Shown in pieces: positions 29,459-36,832 of a stretch of DNA of 51,883 nt (positions are counted from its first letter, which is position 1; each line of letters begins with the position of its first letter). The notes beneath the pieces were generated by a model that did not search any database, was not told where the DNA came from, and worked only from the letters and a program-made list of their open reading frames with translations. Position numbers and translations under genes: made by a program. Source of the stretch: Betaproteobacteria bacterium (GTDB taxonomy: Bacteria > Pseudomonadota > Gammaproteobacteria > Burkholderiales > Ga0077523); the NCBI GenBank assembly GCA_025350245.1, contig JANXYG010000131.1, positions 1-51,883 on the forward strand, read 5' to 3'.

Positions 29459-29833
29459 TCAGGATGAAGGATCGAGAGCGTGGCGTTCGAGCAGCTCGAG
29501 CGGCACGAATTCCAGCGTCTTGCGATGCGTCGACGCCAGCACCACCGGCGGTGCGACGCCGGCATCGAGGGCTTCGCGCCAGCGCACTGCACACAGACAC
29601 CACTGGTCTCCCGCCACCAGACCCGGAAAGCTGAACTGCGGCGCCGGCGGCGACAGGTCGTTGCCACGCGAGCGGGAGTACGCCAGGAACTCGTCGGTCA
29701 TCTCCGCGCACACCACATGCGAGCCGGTATCGCCCGGGCCGGTGAGGCAACTGCCGGTGCGATAGAAACCGGTCATCGGGTCGGTGCAGCAGGGCTGCAG
29801 GGCAGCGCCCAGGACGTTGATGGTGTCGTTCAT
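29459..29833 (-). CDS. DUF2237 family protein
   Basis: A 124-residue protein starting MNDTINVLGAALQPCC. It matches my memory of the DUF2237 family: NVLGxxLxxCCxxPxTGFYRTGxCxTGxxDxGxHxVCA at the start and GDxWCLCAxRWxEAxxAGxAPPVxLxxTH later. The many conserved cysteines (CC, SC, VC, WCLC) suggest metal or redox chemistry, but no function is established to my knowledge. The ATG at 29833 is preferred over one eight codons upstream because the family begins there. It is cytoplasmic by lack of a signal. Confidence 0.85.
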   Translation of the reverse strand: MNDTINVLGAALQPCCTDPMTGFYRTGSCLTGPGDTGSHVVCAEMTDEFLAYSRSRGNDLSPPAPQFSFPGLVAGDQWCLCAVRWREALDAGVAPPVVLASTHRKTLEFVPLELLERHALDPSS

Positions 29834-29878
29834 GATCTCGCGAGGCGGACAGGACAACGCATGATAACTGGCCCTGCG

Positions 29879-30172
29879 TCAGCCTCTTGTAGGCCGCGTC
29901 GCCCGCCACGACAGCCAGGCGAATCCGACCGCCAGCGGCACGGCGACCAGCGCGACCAGCCGGGCCACCTGATCGTCGTGTCGAAAGCCATGCCACAGGC
30001 CAAACGCCGCCAGGCCCGCGAAGGCGATGGCCGCCGCGGCGAATAGCGTCTGCCGGAATGCGACTCGCATCGCCCGTCGGCGCTGGACGATTGCGGTCTG
30101 CGAGCGCCTGGGCGTGAAGGCGGCGAGCACGAGGCCGATGATGGCGGCGATGATGATGAGGCGGAGGATCAT
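29879..30172 (-). CDS. Small two-helix membrane protein
   Basis: A 97-residue protein with an N-terminal hydrophobic helix (MILRLIIIAAIIGLVLAAF), a basic loop (RRSQTAIVQRRRAMR), and two further hydrophobic stretches (LFAAAAIAFAGLAAFGLW and LVALVAVPLAVGFAWL). AGGAA precedes the ATG at 30172. I recognise no family. A family-2 repeat begins just upstream, overlapping the leader. It reads in the same direction as DUF2237 and MliC. Confidence 0.6.
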   Translation of the reverse strand: MILRLIIIAAIIGLVLAAFTPRRSQTAIVQRRRAMRVAFRQTLFAAAAIAFAGLAAFGLWHGFRHDDQVARLVALVAVPLAVGFAWLSWRATRPTRG

Positions 30173-30177
30173 GGGGA

Positions 30178-30325
30178 TTCCTGATTGGCGACATTGCTCA
30201 GCGCCCCTCACCCTCGGTCCCTCCCGGGGGGAGAGGGAGGACTACTTCTCCCTTCTCCCCCGGGAAAGGGCTGGGGATGAGGGAAACCTGAGCGTCGATT
30301 GCGGGGTTGCGTTGTTGTGGGCCAG
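30178..30325. repeat. Dispersed repeat (family 2), first copy
   Basis: It starts GATTGGCGACATTGCTCAGCG, then CCCTCACCCTCGGTCCCTC, a GGGAGAGGG core, CTTCTCCC, CTGGGGATGAGGGAAACCTG, and GCGGGGTTGCG. The reverse complement of 39965-40178 has the same blocks in the same order. The two copies are about 9.8 kb apart in opposite orientation. The ends are conserved and the centre varies. No transposase is present, so a MITE-like or REP-like origin is possible. Confidence 0.8.
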
Positions 30326-30556
30326 CCTTGTGGTTGTTGCCGTCATCTGCTGCATGGAAGTACCCGGAGGTCCGGCCCGATTTCCTGATGGGGGGGCATG
30401 GCATCGGATGAGTATCTTTACGACATAAACGACAACCAACGCCGGCGACGCTATGTACCACAGCAAGCGAACCAGCCATTGAGATTCTGACTTCTCGGGG
30501 AGATTCAATAGTATTTTCGTCCGTGGCGATTTGCCGTCCGCAATCGAACAGGTCAC
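30242..30556 (-). CDS. Hypothetical short membrane ORF running into repeat family 2
   Basis: A 104-residue frame starting at a GTG that overlaps the stop of the Fic remnant as GTGA. It holds one hydrophobic span (LVRLLWYIASPALVVVYVV) after a polar N-terminus. The last third (from about LRFPSSPALS) is encoded by the repeat at 30178-30325, so the C-terminus is probably not original. The region is less GC-rich than its surroundings. It may be a degraded gene; I recognise no family. The remaining sequence here (30326-30552) holds nothing else I can identify. Confidence 0.25.
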   Translation of the reverse strand: MTCSIADGKSPRTKILLNLPEKSESQWLVRLLWYIASPALVVVYVVKILIRCHAPPSGNRAGPPGTSMQQMTATTTRLAHNNATPQSTLRFPSSPALSRGRREK

Positions 30557-30810
30557 TGTGCGGTGCCTCGGTCCGGCAAGCTCATGCCTTCATTGAGGAT
30601 CTCTGCATAGCGCGGGTAGCTGAACACACGGCCTCGCTGCCGGCGGGTGATCTCGGTGACCACGCCGATACGTTCCAGGTGCGCGAGCGATTTGTTGATC
30701 GTCGGTGGCGTGAGTCCGGTCGCGGCGGCCAGCGACGCAGCCGTGGCGATTGGCTGGCGCTGCAGCATCCGGTGGGTCGCTAGCGCGGAAACCGCGGCAC
30801 GCCGCGCGCT
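30553..30810 (-). pseudogene. Fic family protein, C-terminal winged-helix remnant
   Basis: About 86 codons, open from 30810 to the TGA at 30553, with ALATHRMLQRQPIATAASLA, TGLTPPTINKSLAHLERIG, ITRRQRGRVFSYPRYAEILN and EG at the end. This is the C-terminal winged-helix region of bacterial Fic (AMP-transferase) proteins. The catalytic Fic domain with HPFxDGNGR, normally before it, is absent; a TGA precedes at 30811-30813. Only the 3' fifth of the gene survives. A 29-bp palindrome lies just beyond the break. Confidence 0.75.
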
Positions 30811-30825
30811 TCATCCAGGAGGCAA

Positions 30826-30854
30826 CCTAAATTAGCGATGGACGCTATTTTAGG
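30826..30854. promoter_or_regulatory. 29-bp palindrome, operator candidate
   Basis: CCTAAATTAGCG (30826-30837) and CGCTATTTTAGG (30843-30854) are inverted repeats matching at 11 of 12 positions around ATGGA. It is AT-rich within GC-rich DNA and lies between the Fic remnant (minus) and the ATP-binding remnant (plus). Such size and symmetry are typical of a dimeric repressor site, probably autoregulation of a lost module. Confidence 0.6.
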
Positions 30855-31930
30855 ATGAATAGATTTAGTAAAACAATCCGCGACCTGGTGGCAACGTCGA
30901 AATGCAGTAGCATCGACCGAAGATCAGTCTCGATGCCGAGGATGCGCCAGCGTGACGCGGTGGCGTCGGAAGACCGCTGGAAAGCAGTCCGGCAACCGGA
31001 GCCGGACCATGGCACGTCGAGGGCGCAACGGATGTTGAAGGCGGCGTTACTGGAGATCATCGCGACCGGTGGCTTGCTGCACAGTGAAGCGCTGCCGGTT
31101 TCCGGCACGGCATTCGATTCCCTCGATCGCGAGCGCTTGCAGGATTACCTGCTCAACCTGGTCGGTGACCGTGAACTGCCGGGCACCGAAAAGGCCTGGA
31201 CCAGCCGCATGGTCGGGCTGGGCTTCATGACCGAGCGGGGCGAAGCGGCGCCGGTCTGCACGATCGCCGGCATCGTCGCACGCCACGGCGGTTTCTGCGC
31301 CAGGCAGGCGTCCGCTGGATGGCATTCAACGGCGTCGATAAAGGTTATCAGGCACTCGACGACACCACCCTCGATGGCCCGCTGGTCGCACGCTTCCGGC
31401 AGCAGGACGGCGGGGCGCGCGAGCGGTTCGAGCGTGGCCTGATCGAGAATCTGATGGATCGCATTCAGCCATTCGTGAGCATCGAAGGTGACACGCTGGT
31501 CGATGGCCTGCGCCGGCAGCGGGTCTGGCGCTATCCGGCCGCGGCGCTGCGGGAAGCGTTCATCAACGCGCTGGCACACCGCGACTGGACTCGCGCCCTC
31601 GATGTTGAAGTCGTTGCCTATTCCGATAGGCTCGAGGTCATGAGCCCTGGGGCCTTGCAGAACGCCATGACCATCGAGAAGATGCTCGCCGGGCAGCGGT
31701 CGCCGCGCAATCCGCTCATTGTCGAGGTGCTGCGTGACCATGGCTATGTCGACGCGCGTGGCATGGGGGTGCGCAACAAGATCGTTCCGCTCGTGCGTGA
31801 AGCGAGCGGCTCGGAACCTCGTTTCGAGGCTACCGAAGACTACGTTCGGGTGTCGCTGCCGGCGGGCCATTCGGTGCCGGGGCCGAACACTTCTTACCGC
31901 TCGGCGCGGCTGGACATCATGGCCTCCTAG
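30855..31930 (+). pseudogene. RecG-like ATP-binding protein (AlbA_2/HATPase_c_4 type), decayed
   Basis: Homology to the family of AlbA_2-domain ATP-binding regulators begins near 31032 (MLKAALLEIIATGGLL) and runs in frame to CTIAGIV near 31278. It then continues in another frame as PRRFLRQAGVRWMAFNGVDK to the end (FERGLIENLMDRIQPFV, ALREAFINALAHRDW, GYVDARGMGVRNKIVPLVRE). The frame change with a few missing codons near 31280, and the loss of the N-terminal AlbA_2 domain, mark it as a pseudogene. The first codons from 30855 do not resemble the family. Its 3' end abuts a cut-off GNAT gene. Confidence 0.8.
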
Positions 31931-32032
31931 CAGCCTGACCGCGTCGTGGATGGTCAGCGGCCGCAGGCGCAGGCGATCGGTATCGAAGCCTTGCGGGATC
32001 TTGTGGGTAAGCGGCAACCACGGTGTCTTCAT
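31931..32032 (-). pseudogene. GNAT-like acetyltransferase, N-terminal stub
   Basis: About 34 codons starting MKTPWLPLTHKIPQGFDTD and continuing RLRLRPLTIHDAV, the first strand and helix of a GNAT-type acetyltransferase. AAGGG precedes the ATG, which lies ten bases after the stop of the thioesterase gene, so the two were an operon. The match ends where the ATP-binding remnant on the other strand ends, so the rest was probably lost when that module arrived or was deleted. The GNAT assignment rests on the short TDRLRLRPLT motif. Confidence 0.55.
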
Positions 32033-32042
32033 GGAAAAACCC

Positions 32043-32489
32043 TTACCCGACCAGACCGCGTTCGCGAACCGTCATCATTGTCGCGAGCATCTGCGCCACC
32101 TGTTTCTCGCCGCTGGTGGTGCGCATCCAGGCTTCGCCGTTGCACACGGTGACATTGCGCCCCGCGCGCACCACGCGACCCCGGGCGATCAGGGTATGGC
32201 CCTGCGCCGGGGCGATGAGGTTGATCTTGAATTCGACCGTGAGCACGGCGGCATCGGCGGGCATCAGGGTGAATGCCGCGAAACCGCAGGCGCTGTCGAC
32301 CATGGTGGTGACGACGCCGGTGTGCAGGAATCCATGCTGCTGCGTGAGGTCGGCGCGGAACGGCATCTCGATGTCGATCTCGCCGGTGGCGATGCGAGCC
32401 AGGGTGGCGCCCATCAACGTCATGACCGCCTGCCGATCGAAACTGGCGCGAACATCGCGCTCGAAATGTTGGTTCTGTGGTTTCGCCAT
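32043..32489 (-). CDS. PaaI family acyl-CoA thioesterase (hotdog fold)
   Basis: A 148-residue single hotdog-fold protein. LTQQHGFLHTGVVTTMVDSACGFAAFTLM carries the HGxxHxG-type active-site loop and catalytic Asp of PaaI thioesterases. EFKINLIAPAQGHTLIARGRVVRAGRNVTVCNGEAWM is the standard second half. It would hydrolyse small acyl-CoA or aryl-CoA esters; the substrate is unknown. It was followed by a GNAT-like gene that is now a stub. Confidence 0.88.
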   Translation of the reverse strand: MAKPQNQHFERDVRASFDRQAVMTLMGATLARIATGEIDIEMPFRADLTQQHGFLHTGVVTTMVDSACGFAAFTLMPADAAVLTVEFKINLIAPAQGHTLIARGRVVRAGRNVTVCNGEAWMRTTSGEKQVAQMLATMMTVRERGLVG

Positions 32490-32556
32490 GTTCTTGTTGG
32501 TTTGAAAATATCAGCCTGTCAGTTTACGCAGGTTGTCCGGCCAACCGATGCACCCC

Positions 32557-33744
32557 CTACAACGCCTCCCCGGCGGCGTGCCCCGATGCCCAGGCCCACT
32601 GGAAGTTGAAGCCACCGAGGTGGCCGGTGACATCGAGCACTTCGCCGATGAAGTAGAGGCCGGGCACGGCGCGGGCTTCCAGGGTCTTCGATGACAACCC
32701 CGCAGTGTCGACCCCGCCCAGGGTCACCTCGGCCTTGCGATAGCCCTCGCTGCCGCCGGGGCGCACCTGCCAGTCGTTCAATCGGCTGGCCAGCAACCGC
32801 AGCGCCGTCGCATCCATACGTTTCAGCGGCTGCGTGGCGTCATGGGCGGCGCACCACTGCTGCGCCAGGCGCTTCGGCAGGTGATCGGCCAGCACGGCGG
32901 CGGGTGTGCTGTCGCGGAGTCCTGTTGCCGACAGTATCTCGAAGGCATCCCGGTCCGGCAGCAGGTCGATATGCAGCGGTTCGCCCGGCAGCCAGTAGGA
33001 CGATGCCTGCAGGATCGCCGGGCCGGACAGGCCGCGATGGGTGAACAGCAGGTTCTCGCGGAACCTGCCGTCGCCGGCGCTCACGATGGCATCGGCCGAC
33101 AGACCGGACAAATCGCCATAGCGCGCCAGCTCTGCGGCGTCGAAGGTGAGCGGCACCAGGCCGGCGCGCGGCGGCACGATCGCGAGACCGAACTGCTCGG
33201 CGATGCGGTAGCCGAACGGTGTGGCGCCGATCTTCGGAATCGAGAGGCCGCCAGTGGCGATGACGAGCGCGCTCGCGGTGAAAACGCCCTGCGAGGTCGT
33301 GACCCGATAGCCCGACGCGAAAGGATCGACACGCTCGATCCCACAGCCGATGCGCCAAGCCACGCCACCCGTATCGCATTCCGATTGCAGCAGGGCGATG
33401 ATCTGCGTCGCACTCCCGTCGCAGAACAACTGGCCGAGCTTCTTCTCGTGCCACGCGATGCCGTGGCGCTCGACCAGCGCCAGAAAATCCTGGGGGCCAT
33501 AGCGCGCGAGCGCCGACCGGCAGAACGCCGGGTTGCGCGAGATGAAGTTGTGCGGGCCGCAATGCAGGTTGGTGAAGTTGCAACGGCCGCCGCCGGAGAT
33601 GCGAATCTTCTCGCCGACCACCGGTGCGTGATCCACCAGCAGCACCCGGCGCCCGCGCGCGCCCGCAGTGGCCGCGCACATCATGCCGGCCGCGCCGGCG
33701 CCGATGACGATCGCGTCGAAAGGGGCGGCGGTGTTGGTGCTCAG
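32557..33744 (-). CDS. HI0933/YhiN family FAD-dependent oxidoreductase
   Basis: A flavoprotein of about 395 residues. The N-terminal FAD motif is IVIGAGAAGMMCAATAGARG, then the family signature KIRISGGGRCNFTN, and the C-terminal GEVLDVTGHLGGFNFQWAWASG. The family is widespread with no firm function. No ATG, GTG or TTG stands before the FAD motif; the only reasonable start is CTG at 33744, giving STNTAAPFDAIVIGAG and overlapping the upstream TGA as CTGA. That mirrors the TTGA join one gene earlier, so translation is likely coupled. Confidence 0.85.
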   Translation of the reverse strand: MSTNTAAPFDAIVIGAGAAGMMCAATAGARGRRVLLVDHAPVVGEKIRISGGGRCNFTNLHCGPHNFISRNPAFCRSALARYGPQDFLALVERHGIAWHEKKLGQLFCDGSATQIIALLQSECDTGGVAWRIGCGIERVDPFASGYRVTTSQGVFTASALVIATGGLSIPKIGATPFGYRIAEQFGLAIVPPRAGLVPLTFDAAELARYGDLSGLSADAIVSAGDGRFRENLLFTHRGLSGPAILQASSYWLPGEPLHIDLLPDRDAFEILSATGLRDSTPAAVLADHLPKRLAQQWCAAHDATQPLKRMDATALRLLASRLNDWQVRPGGSEGYRKAEVTLGGVDTAGLSSKTLEARAVPGLYFIGEVLDVTGHLGGFNFQWAWASGHAAGEAL

Positions 33745-34163
33745 GCCTTGGCCGCCTTCGCGGCGAGACGCTGGTCGAAACGGTCGCGCTGGATGACGAA
33801 GCGCTCGTGTCGGCCCTTGCTGATCACGTCGACGCCGTCGTGCGCCTCGACCTCGAACACCAGCCGGCGACCGTCGACCTCGATGAGCTTCACCTTCGCC
33901 ACCACGTCGAACCCGGGTGGCGTCGCGGCCGAATGGCTCACGTCGATGTGGGTGCCGACGGTCTGCTCGGCCGGCCAGTCCAGGTGCGCCTTGATCGCAT
34001 CGACGCACGCCCATTCGAGAAACCCGACCATGAACCCGGTGGCGAACACCGCTGGCATGGCCTGAAAATCGGGCGATTCCGGATACAGCGCGGGCACCGT
34101 CTTGGCCGCGGATACCCGCAGGCGGAACTCATGCTCGATACCGGGTTTGAGGGTGTCTTTCAA
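33741..34163 (-). CDS. FlK-like (fluoroacetyl-CoA thioesterase type) hotdog protein
   Basis: A 140-residue thioesterase-fold protein with KTVPALYPESPDFQAMPAVF, ATGFMVGFLEWACVDAI, GTHIDVSHSAATPPG and FEVEAHDGVDVISKGRHERF. The Thr-Glu-His set expected for FlK-type enzymes is plausible in the VPALYPES, EWAC and SHSAATPPG segments. Most relatives act on general acyl-CoAs rather than fluoroacetyl-CoA. The start is TTG at 34163, supported by GGAGG seven bases upstream and overlapping the MFS stop as TTGA. Confidence 0.82.
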   Translation of the reverse strand: MKDTLKPGIEHEFRLRVSAAKTVPALYPESPDFQAMPAVFATGFMVGFLEWACVDAIKAHLDWPAEQTVGTHIDVSHSAATPPGFDVVAKVKLIEVDGRRLVFEVEAHDGVDVISKGRHERFVIQRDRFDQRLAAKAAKA

Positions 34164-35404
34164 GGTGCTGCCTCCGATGAGAGTCGACGGGTGTCCATGA
34201 GGGCGGGGGCGGGCGACGCCTGTGGCCGGGTCGACAACCAGGCGCCGAGCAGCAGCACGCCACAGGCCGCGACCGATGGCCACAGAAAGCTGCCGCTGCC
34301 GGCGGCCAGATAACCGGCGAAGATCGGGCCGAGGATCTGGCCCGCGCCGAACACCACGGTGAGGATACCGATCGACCGGTTGCTGGACATCGAGGTGATG
34401 GCGCGCCCGCGGGCGATGATGAGCGACGAGATGCCGACGAAGGTGCCGCCGAGGCCGACAGCGGCGATCGCGACGCCCGCCACCCCCAAGCCGGCAAACG
34501 GGGCCAGCGCCGCGATCGCCTCGGCCACGAAAGAGATGGCGATGGCGCTGCGCAGACCGAGTATGTCCGACAGTCGCGACCAGATGAAGGGCGACGGCGC
34601 GGCCGCGACGCCGACCACCACCCACGACCACGTTGCCCAGTGCTCCAGCGACGGCACCGACCGCACCAGGGTGGGCAGATAGGTGGCGTGAATGATGTAA
34701 CCCATGCCGAAGCAGGCATAGCCCAGCGACAACGCGATAAACGGCCACGCGGATCGATTCGATGCCGCGGGTTCCTGAGCGCCCGATGTCGGGGCGGACG
34801 CCGGCACCGCGACCGCCACACGATCGAAGCCCCAAACCGTGACGCCGAACACCGGCAGCGCGAGCACGCTCATGCCCCACCACAGGTCGCGCCAATCGGC
34901 GCCGATGGCCTGCAGGCCGGCGATGAGCAGGCCGGAACCCGAAATGCTGATGCCGATGCCGAGGAAGATCAGCAGCGTATGGCGCTGAGCACCGATGCGG
35001 GCCATGGTGTCGATGGCGATGGCGATGCCGTACACGAACGCGATGCCGCTGGCGATACCGGCCGCAAACCGGATCGCGATGAAGTCGCCAGCGGACGTGC
35101 CGAGCGCCATCGCTTCGGTGGTGAGCACCAGCAGCACCAGGCTCGCGATCAACAGCCGCTGGACGGCGAGCGGTGCCGACACCGCGGTCGCCAGGACCGC
35201 CCCGGCGAAATAGCCGGCGAAGTTCGCGCCGGCCACCAGGCCTGCACTGCGCAGAGATAGCGCCCCGGACGCCAGCATGTCGGGCAGGATCGGGGTGTAC
35301 GCGAACCGGCCGATACCCATTGCCAGGATCAGCACGCCGGCCCCGGCCGACAGCACCAGGGCGAACGACAAGGGGGCCGACGCGGCCGGGGGCGCGTCGT
35401 TCAC
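34160..35404 (-). CDS. YbfB/YjiJ family MFS transporter
   Basis: A 414-residue transporter with about 12 hydrophobic spans. GIGRFAYTPILPDML in the first loop is the signature of the YbfB/YjiJ group. It lies in the inner membrane; the substrate is unknown. Its TGA overlaps the TTG of the thioesterase gene, making MFS-thioesterase-flavoprotein a tightly coupled three-gene unit. It starts 55 bases after benE on the same strand and may be co-transcribed. Confidence 0.88.
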   Translation of the reverse strand: MNDAPPAASAPLSFALVLSAGAGVLILAMGIGRFAYTPILPDMLASGALSLRSAGLVAGANFAGYFAGAVLATAVSAPLAVQRLLIASLVLLVLTTEAMALGTSAGDFIAIRFAAGIASGIAFVYGIAIAIDTMARIGAQRHTLLIFLGIGISISGSGLLIAGLQAIGADWRDLWWGMSVLALPVFGVTVWGFDRVAVAVPASAPTSGAQEPAASNRSAWPFIALSLGYACFGMGYIIHATYLPTLVRSVPSLEHWATWSWVVVGVAAAPSPFIWSRLSDILGLRSAIAISFVAEAIAALAPFAGLGVAGVAIAAVGLGGTFVGISSLIIARGRAITSMSSNRSIGILTVVFGAGQILGPIFAGYLAAGSGSFLWPSVAACGVLLLGAWLSTRPQASPAPALMDTRRLSSEAAP

Positions 35405-35459
35405 GCGGCAACTCCTGTCGGATCATGGAGAGCGTCTATTCTGCACCGCGCGCCGCGGC

Positions 35460-36641
35460 TCATCGCGAAGCCGCGGCGCGGAAGCCGCCATTGAGCACCA
35501 GCGCGGCCAGCACCCCGGCGACCAGCCCCCAGAACGCGGAGCCGACGCCGAACAGGGTCACGCCCGATGCCGTCACCATGAAGGTGATCAACGCCGGCTC
35601 GCGCTGACGCTCCTCGCTCAACGCGGTGACCAGCCCGTTGCCGATCGTGCCCATGAGCGCGAGGCCGGCGATCGACATGATCAGCTCGCGCGGGAATGCG
35701 GTGAACATCGCCGTGACGGTGGCGCCGAACAGGCCGATGAGGAGGTAGAAGACACCCGCCGAGACCCCGGCAACGTAACGCCGCGCCGGATCTTCGTGCG
35801 ACTCGCGGCCCATCGAGATGGCGGCCGTGATCGCCGCCAGGTTGAGCGCAAAGGCGCCGAACGGGGCCAGCACCAGCGTGACGGCGCCGCTCCAACCCAC
35901 TAGTGGCGACACCGGCGTGTCGTAGCCCGAGGCGCGGATCGCCGCGACACCGGGGACATTCTGCGAGGCCATGGTGACCACGAAGATCGGCAGGGCAACG
36001 CCGACGATGGCGCCGAGCGACCACTGTGGCGTGGTCCAGATCGGCCGTGCCATCTTGAATCGCAGGGCATCCAGGTGCAGCAGGCCCAGGGCTGCGGAAA
36101 TGGCGATGCCCGACGCCAGCGCCAGCAGCACCGCATAGCGCGGCTTCCAGCGGCGGCCGAGCAGATACACCGCGAACATCGCGCCCGCCAGCAGCATCTG
36201 GGTCTTCATCGCGACGAAGGCATCGAGCCCGAAACGCAGCAGCAGCCCGGCGAGCATGGCGGCGCCGAGCGAGAGCGGAATGCGGCTCATCGCGCGCTCG
36301 AACCAGCCGGTGAACCCGACCACGGCGGTCAGCAGACCCGCCACCATGAAGGCGCCGATCGCGTGCGGCATCGACACGCCGGCCGCGCCGGTGATCAGCA
36401 GTGCCGCCCCGGCGGTCGACCAGGCGGCGACCACCGGCTGGCGGTAGCGCAGCGACAACACGATCGACAGCAGGCCCATGCCCAGACCGAGCGCCCACCA
36501 CCACGAGGCGAGTTCGGCCGGCGTGGCACCGACCGCCGTGGCGCCCTGGAACACCACCACGGCGGAACTGGTGAAGCCGACGAGAACCGTGACGAACCCG
36601 GCGATGACGGCCGAGGCCGAAAGGTCGTTGAGGAAGCGCAT
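35460..36641 (-). CDS. benE: BenE family benzoate/H+ symporter-like transporter
   Basis: A membrane protein of about 393 residues with some 12 spans. FLNDLSASAVIAGFVTVLVG, TSSAVVVFQGATAVGATPA, and the conserved VTMASQNVPGVA and FGAFALNLAAITAAI segments identify the BenE family, which imports aromatic acids such as benzoate with protons. No benzoate catabolic genes are nearby, so the substrate may differ. Starts at 36689 and 36659 are also open; I prefer 36641 (MRFLNDLS), where the family usually begins and a G-rich site precedes. It is divergent from the helicase gene. Confidence 0.88.
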   Translation of the reverse strand: MRFLNDLSASAVIAGFVTVLVGFTSSAVVVFQGATAVGATPAELASWWWALGLGMGLLSIVLSLRYRQPVVAAWSTAGAALLITGAAGVSMPHAIGAFMVAGLLTAVVGFTGWFERAMSRIPLSLGAAMLAGLLLRFGLDAFVAMKTQMLLAGAMFAVYLLGRRWKPRYAVLLALASGIAISAALGLLHLDALRFKMARPIWTTPQWSLGAIVGVALPIFVVTMASQNVPGVAAIRASGYDTPVSPLVGWSGAVTLVLAPFGAFALNLAAITAAISMGRESHEDPARRYVAGVSAGVFYLLIGLFGATVTAMFTAFPRELIMSIAGLALMGTIGNGLVTALSEERQREPALITFMVTASGVTLFGVGSAFWGLVAGVLAALVLNGGFRAAASR

Positions 36642-36832
36642 AGCCCCCGAGGATGCCATGAGGGGCGGGGAGCGGGGAAGGGGTTGCATCGGCAGGCGTT
36701 CGCATCGGGTTGGGTAGGGTCACTGGGTCGGTGCTCGGGCAAGCCGCCGGTCGAGGCTGACACAACCCACGCGACATTCTTTGCGCAGACAAGGCGGTTC
36801 TGTAAGTCCCGGCGCTTACAATTCGGTCGCAA

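Noticed and set aside
36817-36822. Strong promoter for yoaA (TACAAT just before the ATG)
   Set aside because: No -35 element at proper spacing was found, and the implied start site would be almost at the ATG. The evidence is too weak to list as a feature.
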